From Marinobacter adhaerens HP15 (GTDB lineage: Bacteria > Pseudomonadota > Gammaproteobacteria > Pseudomonadales > Oleiphilaceae), in the NCBI RefSeq assembly GCF_000166295.1, contig NC_017506.1:2604001-2668000 (forward strand): DNA of 64,000 bases. The letters are read 5' to 3'. The position numbers and the translations under genes were made by a program. Each line of letters opens with the position of its first letter. Position 1 is the stretch's first letter. The notes beneath the pieces were generated by a model, which was not told where the DNA came from, made no database searches, and worked only from the letters and a program-made list of their open reading frames with translations. Shown here piece by piece: positions 49,579-61,356 of this stretch.

Positions 49579-50619
49579 ATGATACAGCGAACCCCCGCCC
49601 GTATAGAAGCCCACCTTTCCGACCACGAACAACGCAGCTGGCAGCAACTGCTGTCGGGCGCTGTTACGTCGCCGAAGGAGCTGCTCCGCCGCCTGGAGTT
49701 GCCCGAGGAACCGTGGCTTGCAGGGGCAGAACAAGGCCACCGGCTTTTTCAGATCCGGGTACCTGAACCCTTCCTCAACCGGATGGAGAAGGGCAATCCG
49801 GCCGACCCTTTGCTTAGACAGGTGCTTCCGCTGGCCGACGAAGCCGGCCACGCGCCCGGTTTTGTCAGCGATCCTCTCGAAGAATCCGGCGCCATCGCCA
49901 CCACCGGGCTCATCCGCAAGTACCGCAGCCGGGCCCTGCTCATGGTAACCGGACAGTGCGCGATCAACTGCCGGTACTGCTTCCGCAGGCACTTTCCCTA
50001 CGACGAGCAACGCCTGAGCCCTCACGACCGGCAGCGGGTAATTGATGTCCTTGGCGCCAGCCCGGAAATCAACGAAGTCATCTTCAGCGGCGGCGATCCC
50101 CTGGCCGTCAATGATCGCCTGCTCAGTCAGTGGGCAAGCGCTATCAGCGGCATACCCCACATTCGCCGGCTGCGCCTGCATACCCGCTTGCCAGTTGTGA
50201 TTCCCCAGAGGGTTTGCGACGAGTTACTGAAGTGGCTGTCGACGACTCCGCTCCAGGTAGTGATTGTCCTGCACATCAACCACCCGGCAGAGATCGACGG
50301 CCCCACTCGCCGTGCGCTCGGATACCTCCGGGCCGCAGGCGCAACGCTCCTGAACCAGAGCGTGATCCTCAGGGGTGTAAATGATCGAACGGCGGTGCTT
50401 GAAGAGTTGAGCGAGACCCTGTTTGATGCGGGCGTCCTGCCCTATTACCTGCACGCATTTGATCCGGTGACAGGCGCTCACCATTTCGACGTATCCGATG
50501 ATGAGGCCCGAAATTTGGTGCGTGAGCTGCTGGCGCGCCTGCCCGGTTTTCTGGTGCCGAAGCTGGTGAGAGAAGAGCCTGGCAAGGAAAGCAAGACCCC
50601 GATCAACCTGTTACCGTGA
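49579..50619 (+). CDS. epmB: EF-P beta-lysylation protein EpmB (lysine 2,3-aminomutase-like)
   Basis: Radical-SAM/PLP enzyme that converts (S)-alpha-lysine to (R)-beta-lysine for EF-P. Motif [15 protein letters not shown], then [25 protein letters not shown] and [17 protein letters not shown]. 346 residues. Divergent from efp, with only about 45 bp between the two starts, so their promoters must overlap. The 222-bp gap after it shows no clear terminator. Confidence 0.93.
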   Translation: MIQRTPARIEAHLSDHEQRSWQQLLSGAVTSPKELLRRLELPEEPWLAGAEQGHRLFQIRVPEPFLNRMEKGNPADPLLRQVLPLADEAGHAPGFVSDPLEESGAIATTGLIRKYRSRALLMVTGQCAINCRYCFRRHFPYDEQRLSPHDRQRVIDVLGASPEINEVIFSGGDPLAVNDRLLSQWASAISGIPHIRRLRLHTRLPVVIPQRVCDELLKWLSTTPLQVVIVLHINHPAEIDGPTRRALGYLRAAGATLLNQSVILRGVNDRTAVLEELSETLFDAGVLPYYLHAFDPVTGAHHFDVSDDEARNLVRELLARLPGFLVPKLVREEPGKESKTPINLLP

Positions 50620-50841
50620 CCGGTTTCGCAAAAAACGGCCCAAATTCACTTGTCAAAGATTGTCAACTCATGATCTTCTCGCTTTTTACGACTGGTTTGC
50701 TACTTTAAAGTCCAGTACCGTTAACGATAAAAACATGTATTTACGGCGTTTTCCTGACAGGCCGGCGGACAACCGGTAACCGCCAGCCAGGCAGGGCCAA
50801 CCCCGGAATACCACCTGTGGTCCAGACATTGGCATGCATTC

Positions 50842-52647
50842 ATGGAAGGTAAGACCCTGAAACCTGATCTCCGCGTTCCCGAACAGAAAACGGCCAGCCT
50901 GTCGTTCTGTGACACGACGCCCAAGGCGTTCCGGGTCTGGATAGACCAATTGCCGATGGCCAATATCGGCGAGGTGTCACGACAGCTTTACCACGCCATT
51001 ATCGAACTGAATCACCTTTTCCTGGCGCCCCAGCAGCGCATGCAGTTCCTGGAATTGATTCGGGAAAAGATTCATTTTGTCTGTAATGAGCTCTCCCGCC
51101 ACTACCTCGGTCTTGCCGTGGCGCTGCCCGAAAAACAAAGGAAGATCGCCAATCTGTCCCAGGCGCTCCAATTACATCTGGCCGGCGGCTACAAGCTGTG
51201 CGTTCTGGAGTTTATCGACAACGGGGGACTGGACAAGAATCGGCGCCAGATTGCCACAGCCGCACACCGGGCCATTTCCGAGCTGTCGGCAACTATTCTG
51301 AGATCGCACCAGCTCTACTGCCCGAGCCCCGCCCAGAGCTGGCTGGAGTGCCACCGTCTATTCCGGTTTGCACACCGCAACAAGCTCTCAGTAGTACAGG
51401 TGGAGGACGACACACTTCAGCATCGCCGCACCAGCTCGGTCGCCGACAGCTACAAGCGTATCCTCCTGCTGGGCTGTGCGCGCCCGAATCAGCTGCGACA
51501 GGCTGAGCTTCTGCACGTCTATGAACTCTTCGAATCCTGGACGGACCATACCCGGTGCGGACCGGATGTTGAGGACGACAGCCTGTTTGTAATCAACATG
51601 GAACGGGACAACCCGCCGGTTTACCGCAGCCTTCTCGAACAGAAACCAGGTGACGACAGCTTCGGCTTTGATACCCGGGATCTCTCGGCGATGCTGTCGG
51701 AGACGCTCCATGCCCGTCGCGAGCACAAAGATACCGATCACGAACTTCAGGTGCCGGCAAAGGTAAGCGACACCCTGCTCACCCACCTCAGCCAGGCCCT
51801 CGGCATTCTCGCGAAGCGGAACTTCAACCGTATCGCGAGCCAGGGGTCCCTTGAAGTCTGCGTGGGCCTCACAGCCGCGCACTACTTCATTGCCGGTGAG
51901 AAAACCTTTACGGAATTCGTGAATGGCAACGACAACGGCCATCATGAAGAAGAAAACCTGTTCGTAAGATCGTCGCGCCAGAAGCAGGACGCCTGGTCAG
52001 GCGCCCACGACGCCAGTCCCAGCGACGAACGGCTTCACGCCGGCGACACGCCGATCAACTTCAAGGGTTCCTACGGCAACTCCCAGGCCCCGTCGACCGA
52101 CCGGAACCGGCCAAAGTCACACCACTCTTTCCTGATCAACACCAGCCCCGGTGGCTACTGCGTTGCCTGGGAAAGCAATGTGCCTCCGTCATTGCAGGCC
52201 GGCGAGGTTCTGGGCGTTCGTGAGCAAAGCTCACATCCCTGGAGCGTGGCGGTGGTGCGCTGGATTCGACAGATCAAGAACCAGGGCACCCAGGTGGGCA
52301 TTGAGCTGCTCGCACCGAGCGCTTCACCCTGCGGTGTGCGCCTGATCCAGAAAGTGGGCAACAGCAGTGAATACCTGCGCGGCCTGCTGTTACCGGAAAT
52401 CAGCGTGGTCAACCAGTCAGCCACACTGATCACGCCTCGCCTGCCATTCCAGTCGGGGAGCCGCATCTCCCTGCTCCATGATGGCCGGGAAGATCAGGGT
52501 CAGTTGTCTCGCAAGGTGTCCTCCACTGGCAGCATCAGCCAGTTCGAGCTCAAGCTGCAGAACGCGGCAACGCTGAATGCTGGCGCACCGCCTGCATCCT
52601 CCGGAGCCAGCGAGGACGAATTCGACTCGCTCTGGCCATCTCTATAA
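50842..52647 (+). CDS. Uncharacterised protein upstream of fimX, possible PilZ-like domain
   Basis: 601 residues, no signal peptide or membrane helix. The N-terminal two thirds is predicted helical with conserved VSRQLYHAIIELNHLFLAPQQRMQFLELIREKIH. At about 426-493 (HSFLINTSPGGYCVAW to RWIRQIKNQGTQVGIELLAP) the sequence has a PilZ-like look, an RxxxR-lacking variant, so c-di-GMP binding is not assured. I recall a gene of this size in the same place (between psd and fimX) in P. aeruginosa. The fixed pairing with fimX suggests a shared role in c-di-GMP-dependent pilus control. Function otherwise unknown. Confidence 0.6.
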   Translation: MEGKTLKPDLRVPEQKTASLSFCDTTPKAFRVWIDQLPMANIGEVSRQLYHAIIELNHLFLAPQQRMQFLELIREKIHFVCNELSRHYLGLAVALPEKQRKIANLSQALQLHLAGGYKLCVLEFIDNGGLDKNRRQIATAAHRAISELSATILRSHQLYCPSPAQSWLECHRLFRFAHRNKLSVVQVEDDTLQHRRTSSVADSYKRILLLGCARPNQLRQAELLHVYELFESWTDHTRCGPDVEDDSLFVINMERDNPPVYRSLLEQKPGDDSFGFDTRDLSAMLSETLHARREHKDTDHELQVPAKVSDTLLTHLSQALGILAKRNFNRIASQGSLEVCVGLTAAHYFIAGEKTFTEFVNGNDNGHHEEENLFVRSSRQKQDAWSGAHDASPSDERLHAGDTPINFKGSYGNSQAPSTDRNRPKSHHSFLINTSPGGYCVAWESNVPPSLQAGEVLGVREQSSHPWSVAVVRWIRQIKNQGTQVGIELLAPSASPCGVRLIQKVGNSSEYLRGLLLPEISVVNQSATLITPRLPFQSGSRISLLHDGREDQGQLSRKVSSTGSISQFELKLQNAATLNAGAPPASSGASEDEFDSLWPSL

Positions 52648-52725
52648 GGTCTCCAAACTGAGACACCGGAAGCCCGCAGAGGGTTGTTATTGATCGGCAA
52701 CCCCTGCATCATTCAGCGTTAGTGA

Positions 52726-54840
52726 ATGAACCGTGTATCACGAGATGCCCTTCGAATGCAGAAAAAGAACGCGACCGTACACCTGCTGATTCTGGATCCA
52801 TCGCAAAACGATGCCGAATCGCTGGTCAGCCTGCTCCGCAATTCCGGCAAGGCTACCCGAGCCCACAGAATCACCTCGGAAGAGGATCTGGAAGAAACGC
52901 TCAAGGCCGGAAACTGGGATCTGCTTCTGGCCCGCGACCTGGAGCAGGAATTTTCGGCCGACGACGCCCTCGCCATGATCCGCCGGATGGACAAGGACAT
53001 TCCGTTCATTCTCCTGACGGAACAAGAAAGCCGGGAGCGCACAGTAGGTATGATGAAGGCAGGCGCCCAGGATACGGTGTCGTTCGAGCACACCGATCTT
53101 ATTGTGCTGAAGGTCAATCGTGAGCTGGCAGCTCTAGACGAACGTCGCCGGCGCCGTGTTCTGGAGTCCCATCTGCGGGAAGCGGAACAGCGGTGCCAGT
53201 TGCTGCTGGAAAGCTCCAAGGATGCGATTGCCTACATCAATGATGGCATGCACATCTACGCCAACCAGTCGTACATGGAGTTTCTCGGGTACGATGACAT
53301 CGACGATCTCATCTGCGTTCCGGTGCTGGACACCCTCACCCCGGAAAGCCAGGAGAAGTACAAGGAATTCATGAAGTCGTTTGCCGAAAAGGGCGAAGAC
53401 GGCATGACCATGAATTGCACGGCTCGACGCAGCGACGACCACGAACTGAACGTGACCATGTCGGTCTCGGCCGCTACCTACGACGGTGAGGAATGCACGC
53501 AGATCGTTCTGCAGCCAGAGCACAGCGATGCAGAGCTGGAAGAAAAGCTGCGCCAGATCAGCAGCCAGGACCTTCTGACCGGGCTGTACAATCGTCAGTA
53601 CCTGATGGATGCACTCGCTGAAGCAATTGCCAACGCCGGCAAGAAGAATGAAACCGGTGCACTCGCCTATATCGCCCTCGATAACTTCATGAGCATGAAG
53701 GGCCAGGTGGGCATTTCCGGCGCCGACCTGCTGCTTGGAGATCTGGCAAACCTGCTCAAGGAGCAGGCCGGTGACGACCTTGCCCTGGCCCGATTGAGCG
53801 ACGATGCCTTCAGTCTGCTGAGCCAGCCCTGCGATGAATCTACCATGGCAGGACACGCCGAGCGCATCCGCAAGGCGGTTGAGGACCATCTGTTTGATAT
53901 CAATGGCCGCACGGTCCAGCTGACCGTGAGCATCGGTGTCGCCGCGATTACCGAGAATTCGCCGAAGGCCGAGGAACTCATGGCCAGGGCGCATACGGCA
54001 TCGGCGGAAGTGCGCAAGCTAGAGGGTCATGCCGAGGGCAACGGTGTGGTGGTCTACAACCCTGCCGACTTCGAAACTCTGGATCAAAGCAATTCAGTGG
54101 AGGCGATTCAGAAGGCTCTGGAAGAAAACCGCTTCCGGCTGCTGTTCCAGCCAATCATCAACCTGCGTGGCGAAGGCGAGGAACATTACGAGGCCTTCGT
54201 GCGCATGCTCGACAAGGACGATGAGGAAGTCTCACCCTATGACTTCCTGCCGCCAACAGGTCCGAGCGACACCGCGATCAAGATTGACCGCTGGGTTATT
54301 CTGCAGACCATCAAACAGCTGTCCAGCCATCGCTCACGGGGCCACGACACCCGCCTGTTCCTCAATGTGACGGCCGAAACCCTGCAGGATAAAACCTTCA
54401 CTCCCTGGCTGAGCGTTGCCCTGAAAGCCGCACGGCTGCCGGGCGATTCCCTGATCTTCCAGATCCGGGAAGGCGATGCCAACAATTACATGAAGCAGGC
54501 GAAAGACTTCACCAAGGCGGTTCACGAGCTTCACTGCAAGGTATCCATCTCCCAGTTCGGCTGCGCCCTCAATCCGTTCAACACCCTGAAACACATCGAT
54601 ACGGACTATGTGAAGATCGATGGCTCCTTCACGGAAGAAATCCAGAAGAGCGACGAGGCCAAAGAACAGGTCAAGGAAATGGTCAAGAGCCTGCAGTCCA
54701 GCGGCAAACTCACCATCATCCCGCTGGTGGAGAATGCCGGCGTTCTCGCCACCCTGTGGCAGGCTGGCGTGAACTATATTCAGGGCTACTACCTGCAGGC
54801 ACCAGTACCTGAAATGAACTACGACTTCGGCGACAACTGA
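52726..54840 (+). CDS. fimX: FimX-like degenerate c-di-GMP receptor (REC-PAS-GGDEF-EAL)
   Basis: 704 residues in the FimX order: REC-like (about 15-130), PAS (about 145-260), GGDEF-like (about 275-430) and EAL-like (about 445-695). GGDEF is SDDAF at 358-362, EAL is EAF at 489-491, and the metal-binding DDFG is SQFG, so it should neither make nor cleave c-di-GMP but may bind it. In Pseudomonas and Xanthomonas FimX acts in type IV pilus assembly and twitching. ATG 52726 or 52756 (MQKKNATVHLLILD) could be the start; the second matches FimX better. Lies 78 bp after the 601-residue gene. Confidence 0.85.
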   Translation: MNRVSRDALRMQKKNATVHLLILDPSQNDAESLVSLLRNSGKATRAHRITSEEDLEETLKAGNWDLLLARDLEQEFSADDALAMIRRMDKDIPFILLTEQESRERTVGMMKAGAQDTVSFEHTDLIVLKVNRELAALDERRRRRVLESHLREAEQRCQLLLESSKDAIAYINDGMHIYANQSYMEFLGYDDIDDLICVPVLDTLTPESQEKYKEFMKSFAEKGEDGMTMNCTARRSDDHELNVTMSVSAATYDGEECTQIVLQPEHSDAELEEKLRQISSQDLLTGLYNRQYLMDALAEAIANAGKKNETGALAYIALDNFMSMKGQVGISGADLLLGDLANLLKEQAGDDLALARLSDDAFSLLSQPCDESTMAGHAERIRKAVEDHLFDINGRTVQLTVSIGVAAITENSPKAEELMARAHTASAEVRKLEGHAEGNGVVVYNPADFETLDQSNSVEAIQKALEENRFRLLFQPIINLRGEGEEHYEAFVRMLDKDDEEVSPYDFLPPTGPSDTAIKIDRWVILQTIKQLSSHRSRGHDTRLFLNVTAETLQDKTFTPWLSVALKAARLPGDSLIFQIREGDANNYMKQAKDFTKAVHELHCKVSISQFGCALNPFNTLKHIDTDYVKIDGSFTEEIQKSDEAKEQVKEMVKSLQSSGKLTIIPLVENAGVLATLWQAGVNYIQGYYLQAPVPEMNYDFGDN

Positions 54841-54851
54841 GCCTGAACGGC

Positions 54852-56084
54852 TCAGAAGTCGGCGTTTTCCAGACTCTGATTGGTTTCGCTCTCACGGAAA
54901 CCAATCAGATACAGGATCGCATCCAGCCCCAGCGTCGAAATCGCGTGACGCGCTGATTCCTTGACCAGGGGCTTGGCGCGGAAAGCCACACCCAGGCCTG
55001 CCTGGCTCAGCATCGGAAGGTCGTTGGCGCCATCACCGACGGCAATAACCTGTTCCCGGGAAATATGCTCTTTCTCGGCGATTTCCAAAAGCAGTTCCGC
55101 CTTTCGCTTGCCGTCGACAATCTGCCCGGAAACCTTGCCTGTGACCTTGCCACCCTCAATCTCGAGTTCATTGGCGTAGATGTAATCGATACCGAGTTTG
55201 CGCTGAAGGTGGCGCGCAAAGTAGGTGAAGCCGCCCGACAGGATTGCAGTGCGATATCCCAGCGCCTTGAGACTGAGGATCAGGTGCTCTGCACCCTCGG
55301 TCATCCGCAACCGCGAGGCGATTCCCTCGAGGACCGATTCATCCAGGCCTTTCAGAAGTGCCAGGCGCTCGGCAAAACTTTGGCTGAAATCCAGCTCGCC
55401 CTGCATGGCCCTTTCAGTAATCTCTGCCACCTGCTCCCCGACTCCGGCCTCCGCAGCCAGCTCGTCGATCACTTCGGCTTCGATCAACGTGGAATCCATG
55501 TCAAAGACCACCAGCCGGCGATTGCGGCGGAAGATGGAATCTTCCTGGAAGGCGATATCCACATTCATTTCGCCAGCGATGTGCAAGAAATCCGCACGAA
55601 GTTTCTCAAGATCTGATGGTGTGCCTCTTACCGAGAACTCGACACAGGCGATACGATTGTCTGCGGCATTCAGCGAGGGCCTGGCAGACAGGCGTGAGAT
55701 GTTATCGATGTTCAGACCATGACGCGCCGTGATGGCGGAAACCCGGGCAATCTGTTCCGCTTTGATATCCCGGGCAAGCAGCGTCACGATGTAGCAGGCC
55801 CGATTCCGGGCCGCGGCCCAGGATTGGTACTCCTCGACGGTGATCGGCGCGAACCTGACCTGCAGATCCAGAGCGTGTAGCCGGAACAGCAGGTCACGAA
55901 TGACGGGCGAGGATTTGGACTCATCCGGAATCTCGATCAGGATGCCCCACGTCAGGTGGTCGTGGATTACCGCCTGGCCGATATCCAGGATACGCACATC
56001 GTAGCGCCCCATGATGCCGGTGATTTCCGACGTCAGACCAGGCTTGTCACGCCCTGAGACGTTAATCAGTACGAGCTCACTCAC
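54852..56084 (-). CDS. serB: Phosphoserine phosphatase (long, ACT-containing)
   Basis: Final step of serine synthesis. A 410-residue form with two N-terminal ACT-like regions (about 1-85 and 95-175) ahead of the HAD phosphatase. The catalytic motif is [17 protein letters not shown], followed by [11 protein letters not shown] and [20 protein letters not shown]. The start is GTG 56084 within the end of parC (8-bp overlap). Convergent with fimX. Confidence 0.94.
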   Translation of the reverse strand: MSELVLINVSGRDKPGLTSEITGIMGRYDVRILDIGQAVIHDHLTWGILIEIPDESKSSPVIRDLLFRLHALDLQVRFAPITVEEYQSWAAARNRACYIVTLLARDIKAEQIARVSAITARHGLNIDNISRLSARPSLNAADNRIACVEFSVRGTPSDLEKLRADFLHIAGEMNVDIAFQEDSIFRRNRRLVVFDMDSTLIEAEVIDELAAEAGVGEQVAEITERAMQGELDFSQSFAERLALLKGLDESVLEGIASRLRMTEGAEHLILSLKALGYRTAILSGGFTYFARHLQRKLGIDYIYANELEIEGGKVTGKVSGQIVDGKRKAELLLEIAEKEHISREQVIAVGDGANDLPMLSQAGLGVAFRAKPLVKESARHAISTLGLDAILYLIGFRESETNQSLENADF

Positions 56085-58386
56085 TATCGGTACCCTCGCT
56101 GTCAGAGCCCGCTTCTTCCTGCGCTCGGGCGGCGGAAGGAATCACGTCAATGCCATCCACCCGCTGCAGCCCCCTGGGCAGTTTGTGGCCGCGACGGCCT
56201 CGTTCACCGAGGTAGTGTTCGAGATCACTGAACTGTAGCCCCATCTTGCGCTTACCAGCGCGTATCTCCAGCTGGTCATCCTCGGCAAAGACTGCTACTG
56301 CCACCACATATTCTTCACGGCTCTGAACCCTGGCCGAGGGAATGCTGATGATCTTGTTGCCTTTACCCTTGGCCAGTTCCGGCAATTCGCTCAGCGGGAA
56401 CACCAGCATCCGTCCCTCGTTGGACACCGCCCCCAGATACAGCGTTTTCTCGGTCGTCGGTATGGTCAGTGGAGGCATGATCCTCGCGCCCTTGGGGACA
56501 CTGACTACTGCCTTGCCATTGCGGTTCTTGCTGATCATGTCGTTCAGCGACGTAACAAACCCGTAGCCACCGTCGGTAACCAGCAACGCCTTACGGGACG
56601 GATCTCCCATCAACAGGCCTGAGAAGCTGGCACCGGAGGGCGGGTTGATGCGCCCCGTCAGCGGCTCACCCTGACCTCTGGCAGATGGAAAACTGTGAGC
56701 CATCAAGGAATAGGCCCGCCCGGTAGAATCCAGGAATATCGTCTGCTGGTTGTTCCGTCCCCGAGCCGCGAGGGAGAAACGGTCACCGGCTTTATAACTC
56801 AGACCTTCCGGCTCAATGTCATGCCCCTTGGCGGCGCGAACCCAGCCTTTTTCAGACAGCACCACCGTCACGGGGTCGTTCGAGATCAGGTCCACTTCAC
56901 TGAATGCCTTGGCCTCCTCACGCTCAACTATCGGTGAGCGACGATCATCGCCAAAGGTCTCGGCATCGGCTTGCATCTCGCTCTTGATAAGCTCTCGCAG
57001 GCGATCCTCGGAACCCAGAATGGATTGGAGCTCATCCCGTTCAGCCGCGAGCTCATCCTGCTCGCCCCGGATTTTCATTTCCTCAAGCTTGGCCAGGTGA
57101 CGCAGCTTCAGTTCGAGGATGGCTTCGGCCTGATCGGCGGACAACCCGAAACGGGCCATCAGCTCGGCCTTGGGTTTGTCTTCGGTACGGATGATCTCGA
57201 TCACTTCATCAATATTGAGATAAGCAATCAGCAAGCCTTCCAGGATATGCAGGCGAGCGAGAACCTTGTCCAGACGATGCTGGAGCCGGCGGATCACGGT
57301 GGTTCGACGGAAGGTCAGCCATTCGGTGAGGATCTGGTGCAAACCCTTCACGCCAGGCCTGCCATCGTTACCGATCACATTGATGTTCACCCGATAGGTT
57401 TTCTCCAGATCGGTACTGGCAAACAGGTGCGCCATCAAACCATCCAGATCAACCCGGTTGGATCGGGGCACGATCACCAGGCGAGTCGGGTTTTCATGAT
57501 CGGATTCGTCACGAAGGTCCGCCACCATCGGTAGCTTCTTGGTCTGCATCTGATGGGCAATCTGCTCCAGAACCCGGTTGCCAGAGACCTGGTGCGGCAG
57601 ATCCGTAACCACGATCTCACCACTCTCGCGGATCCAGCGGGCCCGCATCCGCAGCGACCCGCGACCGGTTTCGTACATCTGACGGATGTCCTTGCGGGGG
57701 GTAATGATTTCCGCCTGGGTCGGAAAATCCGGGCCCTTGATGTGCTCGCAGAGTTCATCAACCGTCGACTCCGGCTGGTCCAGCAGACGTATGCAAGCTG
57801 CGGTGACTTCCCGAACGTTATGCGGCGGGATATCCGTGGCCATACCAACGGCGATACCGGTGGTGCCATTAAGCAGAACATGGGGCAACCGGGCCGGAAG
57901 CACTGACGGCTCATCCATGGTGCCATCAAAGTTGGGCACCCAGTCCACCGTTCCCTGCCCCAGCTCTCCCAGCAGAACTTCTGCAAACGGCGCCAGGCGG
58001 GATTCGGTATAGCGCATGGCAGCAAAGGACTTGGGATCGTCCGGGGAGCCCCAGTTACCCTGCCCGTCTACAAGAGGGTAGCGGTAGGAAAAAGGCTGGG
58101 CCATGAGCACCATGGCCTCGTAACAGGCGCTGTCGCCATGGGGATGAAATTTACCCAGCACATCACCCACGGTACGGGCAGACTTCTTGTACTTCGAGGT
58201 GGATTTAAGTCCCAACTCGGACATGGCATAGACGATTCGCCGCTGAACCGGTTTCAGGCCATCGCCGACATTCGGAAGTGCCCGGTCGAGAATGACGTAC
58301 ATGGAATAATCGAGATAGGCCTTTTCCGTGTAATCCCGGAGCGAAACCCGCTCGAAGCCTTCATCCGTTGTCTGAAACTCTGGCAT
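56077..58386 (-). CDS. parC: DNA topoisomerase IV subunit A
   Basis: Breaks and rejoins DNA to decatenate chromosomes. ATG 58386 ([19 protein letters not shown]) gives 769 residues; the frame runs back to 58515 without support. Catalytic tyrosine in [13 protein letters not shown]. The quinolone-resistance region [20 protein letters not shown] shows serine and glutamate at the positions equal to E. coli S80 and E84, the susceptible state. The C-terminal beta-pinwheel region is present. Confidence 0.95.
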   Translation of the reverse strand: MPEFQTTDEGFERVSLRDYTEKAYLDYSMYVILDRALPNVGDGLKPVQRRIVYAMSELGLKSTSKYKKSARTVGDVLGKFHPHGDSACYEAMVLMAQPFSYRYPLVDGQGNWGSPDDPKSFAAMRYTESRLAPFAEVLLGELGQGTVDWVPNFDGTMDEPSVLPARLPHVLLNGTTGIAVGMATDIPPHNVREVTAACIRLLDQPESTVDELCEHIKGPDFPTQAEIITPRKDIRQMYETGRGSLRMRARWIRESGEIVVTDLPHQVSGNRVLEQIAHQMQTKKLPMVADLRDESDHENPTRLVIVPRSNRVDLDGLMAHLFASTDLEKTYRVNINVIGNDGRPGVKGLHQILTEWLTFRRTTVIRRLQHRLDKVLARLHILEGLLIAYLNIDEVIEIIRTEDKPKAELMARFGLSADQAEAILELKLRHLAKLEEMKIRGEQDELAAERDELQSILGSEDRLRELIKSEMQADAETFGDDRRSPIVEREEAKAFSEVDLISNDPVTVVLSEKGWVRAAKGHDIEPEGLSYKAGDRFSLAARGRNNQQTIFLDSTGRAYSLMAHSFPSARGQGEPLTGRINPPSGASFSGLLMGDPSRKALLVTDGGYGFVTSLNDMISKNRNGKAVVSVPKGARIMPPLTIPTTEKTLYLGAVSNEGRMLVFPLSELPELAKGKGNKIISIPSARVQSREEYVVAVAVFAEDDQLEIRAGKRKMGLQFSDLEHYLGERGRRGHKLPRGLQRVDGIDVIPSAARAQEEAGSDSEGTDSE

Positions 58387-58665
58387 GGATGCCTCTTTGA
58401 TTGCCTGTATTGCCTGATTTGAATAGTGTCCGTGATCCTGCTTCCCGGGCCGGGAATAATCAACGCAGAAACGGGAGCGGACATTATATGGAGCACGGCG
58501 CCGATACACCAACAACCGGCGAATTTATTGGCCAAAACCGTCACACCCTTGCACAGGCATCTGATTCCAATAGCGGAATTCCCGCATGGAGTGTCCTCAA
58601 GGTGAGCCGTATTCTGCTCTTCAGTGAATAGAAGACCGTTTTACTTCTCTAACAAGCGGAACACT

Positions 58666-58908
58666 ATGAAACCCAACATCAAAGCCTGCGGGCAAGCCAT
58701 GGTGACAGCCCTGGTAAATGCGGTTCTGGCGGTGACGCTGATGCTTCTGGTTGAGTTTGCAATCAGCGGCAGTTTCCAGGTTCCGGAGACCTATCTCTGG
58801 GCAGGATTACTGATCTGGGTCGTTATTTTCGCGGGACAGTTCTGGCGCCAGAGGCACCTTTGCCAATCCGGTGACACTCACCGGGAATCACCAGACCCTT
58901 CCAGATAA
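58666..58908 (+). CDS. Small two-helix membrane protein, unknown function
   Basis: 80 residues. Two hydrophobic segments (about 10-33 and 43-62), short charged ends. Start ATG 58666; the frame is open to 58624. Weak GCGGA ribosome site. It lies between parC (divergent) and a chemoreceptor gene. I do not recognise it. Confidence 0.55.
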   Translation: MKPNIKACGQAMVTALVNAVLAVTLMLLVEFAISGSFQVPETYLWAGLLIWVVIFAGQFWRQRHLCQSGDTHRESPDPSR

Positions 58909-59034
58909 CCTGTCCATGCTCCCGGCAAGTCACTTCTAACTGATCGGGAGCAATTTCTCTACTGTTTCTCAAATCAACCGTCTTCCCGGTGCTATATTTG
59001 GCAATAAGCCATTCTGGCAATGCGGGAGAGACGT

Positions 59035-60672
59035 ATGGATTTTGGTAAGCGCCTGGGACTCCGGGTAAAAATTGCTTTGCCTTTTGTTATCACGGCTGTC
59101 GCCCTGGTTGTTATCGGACTGTTTGCCGTCAGCACTGTCCGAAACCTGGTATCCGACACTGACAATATTGCCGACACCTATCTGCCTTCCGTCAGCGAAA
59201 TCCTCAACGGCGACCGGGATCTCTACCAGGCGCTGGTTGCCCAGATGGCCTATGTGGACGCCCAGTCCAACGATGAAGATGGCGAGAATTACCTGGCCAG
59301 TTTTGACGAGAATGCCGGCCAGGCCCTGGACCGCTTCAAAACAGCAGTTGGCAGGCTTGAGGGTACGGGCGTCTCCGACGTTGCTCGAGGATTCGATGCT
59401 GCCTATGAGCGCTGGCTGGGATCCGCCCAACGGGTTCTTGAGCTGGCAGAAACAGGGGACCCGGAGCAGGCAAGAGCCCTGGCAGCCAGCGAAACCAACA
59501 ACCTCTTCGACAATCTCAGAAATTACTTCGACGAGGTCGGCGCTCACGCTGACGCACGTGCCCAGATTCGCGCGGGTGAAGCCTCTTCAGAGGGCCAGAG
59601 CAGCTCGGTCACCATCCTGCTAATCACAGCCGTCGCTATCCTGATCAGTATTGGGCTGTTTGCCGTGTTCCTGAAATTGATCATCAGCTCTATCGCGGCG
59701 CTTCGGGATCAACTGGACAATATTGCCCAGGGTGAAGGCGATCTGACCCAGCGGATCCCTGTGGAGATGGATGATGATCTGGGCAAACTCGCAAAAAGCT
59801 TCAACCTGGTTCTCGAGAACCTGCAATCCATGATTGGTTCCATCCAGCAGTTGACCCGGGAGCTTGGCACTGGAGCCACAGATCTCGCCCGGGCGGCGAA
59901 GGACAATAATGATGGCGTGACTCGACAGACCGACTCTATTTCCATGGTCGCCACAGCCATCAACGAAATGCAGAGTGCGATCGAAGAGGTTGCCGGTAAT
60001 GCCTCAAGAGCGGCCGAGATTACCCGCGATGCCGAAGAAAAGGGCAAGAACGGCGCACGAATTATCCGCAACTCCTCAGAGCAGGTGCATCGTTTGGCCG
60101 CACAGATTTCAAAAGCTGTGGAGGTTATCCGCAAGCTATCTGACGATTCCGACAACATCACATCCGTGCTGGACGTTATCAGGGGCATCGCAGAACAAAC
60201 CAACCTGCTGGCGTTGAATGCGGCCATTGAGGCGGCGCGAGCCGGTGAGCAGGGACGCGGCTTTGCTGTGGTTGCCGATGAAGTGAGGACCCTGGCGCAA
60301 CGGACCGGTCAGTCGACGGAAGATATCCAGAAAATGATCACAACTTTGCAGGCTGGCGTTGCCGACATCGTGTCGGTGATGGAAACGGGTAGCAAAGAGG
60401 CGAGCGAAACCGAGAAGCTGGCCACCGATGCGGAGTCTGAGCTCAAGGCCATTCTTGAAGCCATGGCCAATATTGCAGACGTGAATACCAGTGTCGCGTC
60501 GGCCACCGAGGAGCAGACTCAGGTTGTGGATGAGATCAACCGCAGTATTACCGAGATCAACGATCTGGCTACGGAGAGCGCAAGCCGGTCGAGGGATATC
60601 GACGGAATCAGTGAGTCCCTGGAAGGCTATGCGAGAGAACTGGAAAGTCAGACCGGCAGATTCCGGGTCTAG
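59035..60672 (+). CDS. Methyl-accepting chemotaxis protein
   Basis: 545 residues. Membrane helix at about 12-35, periplasmic four-helix sensor (about 36-190, with an [21 protein letters not shown] opening), second membrane helix at about 192-218, HAMP domain, then a long signalling coiled coil with the hairpin tip [38 protein letters not shown]. No C-terminal CheR-tethering pentapeptide. Ligand unknown. ATG 59035 is preceded by GGGAG at 8-12 nt. Confidence 0.92.
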   Translation: MDFGKRLGLRVKIALPFVITAVALVVIGLFAVSTVRNLVSDTDNIADTYLPSVSEILNGDRDLYQALVAQMAYVDAQSNDEDGENYLASFDENAGQALDRFKTAVGRLEGTGVSDVARGFDAAYERWLGSAQRVLELAETGDPEQARALAASETNNLFDNLRNYFDEVGAHADARAQIRAGEASSEGQSSSVTILLITAVAILISIGLFAVFLKLIISSIAALRDQLDNIAQGEGDLTQRIPVEMDDDLGKLAKSFNLVLENLQSMIGSIQQLTRELGTGATDLARAAKDNNDGVTRQTDSISMVATAINEMQSAIEEVAGNASRAAEITRDAEEKGKNGARIIRNSSEQVHRLAAQISKAVEVIRKLSDDSDNITSVLDVIRGIAEQTNLLALNAAIEAARAGEQGRGFAVVADEVRTLAQRTGQSTEDIQKMITTLQAGVADIVSVMETGSKEASETEKLATDAESELKAILEAMANIADVNTSVASATEEQTQVVDEINRSITEINDLATESASRSRDIDGISESLEGYARELESQTGRFRV

Positions 60673-60707
60673 GCCCGGAATCTGACAGTGGCAGGGGTCG
60701 GCCAGTA

Positions 60708-61289
60708 TTACTGCCGGATACCCTCGACAGAAATGATGATCTCGACGGTCTCGGAGGCCTTTCCGAGATCCATCGGGATGCCGAAGTCCTTGAGGCGAAG
60801 CTCAGTTTCAGCTTCAAAACCCATGCGGTAGCCACCCCACGGGTCTTCCCCGTGGCCCAGCATTTCCGCGTCAAGGGTCACTTCTTTGGTCACACCACGG
60901 AGGGTCAGGTCGCCGATAATGTCGGCCTCGCCTTCTTCATCCAGAACAACGCGCTTGCTCTTGAAGGAAGCCTCAGGAAACTCGTCGACGTACAGGAAAT
61001 CTTCACTACGAAGATGCTTGTCCCGCTCGGCGTGATTGGAATCCACGCTCGCGGTGTCAATGGTGACGTTAACGGTGCTGTTTTCCGGGTTCTCGGCGTC
61101 GTAAACGAATTCGCCGTCGAAATCGTTGAATCGACCGTAAAGCCAGCTGTAGCCAAGATGAGAAATCTTGAAGGTTATGAACTGATGGGCGCCCTTTTTA
61201 TCAAACGCATAGGTGCCACTGTGTTCGTTAGCATTGACTGCACCTACAAGCGCCATCGACACGGCCGAGGCAAGCAGAACTTTTTTCAT
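60708..61289 (-). CDS. YceI-family periplasmic lipid-binding-like protein
   Basis: 193 residues with a signal peptide (about 1-20, cleavage after VNA) and a lipocalin-like YceI domain: [35 protein letters not shown] at the N-terminus. The family binds isoprenoid or amphiphilic ligands and often sits beside cytochrome b561, as here. Confidence 0.92.
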   Translation of the reverse strand: MKKVLLASAVSMALVGAVNANEHSGTYAFDKKGAHQFITFKISHLGYSWLYGRFNDFDGEFVYDAENPENSTVNVTIDTASVDSNHAERDKHLRSEDFLYVDEFPEASFKSKRVVLDEEGEADIIGDLTLRGVTKEVTLDAEMLGHGEDPWGGYRMGFEAETELRLKDFGIPMDLGKASETVEIIISVEGIRQ

Positions 61290-61356
61290 GGTTATCTCCC
61301 TTGTTGCATTGGTGCCCGACTTCCGGGCGTTAAACGATAACTAAACGGCCGGCCAG

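Noticed and set aside
48958-50181. N-terminally extended EF-P of 407 codons
   Set aside because: The extension is antisense to epmB; the ATG at 49533 has a good ribosome site and gives the standard length.
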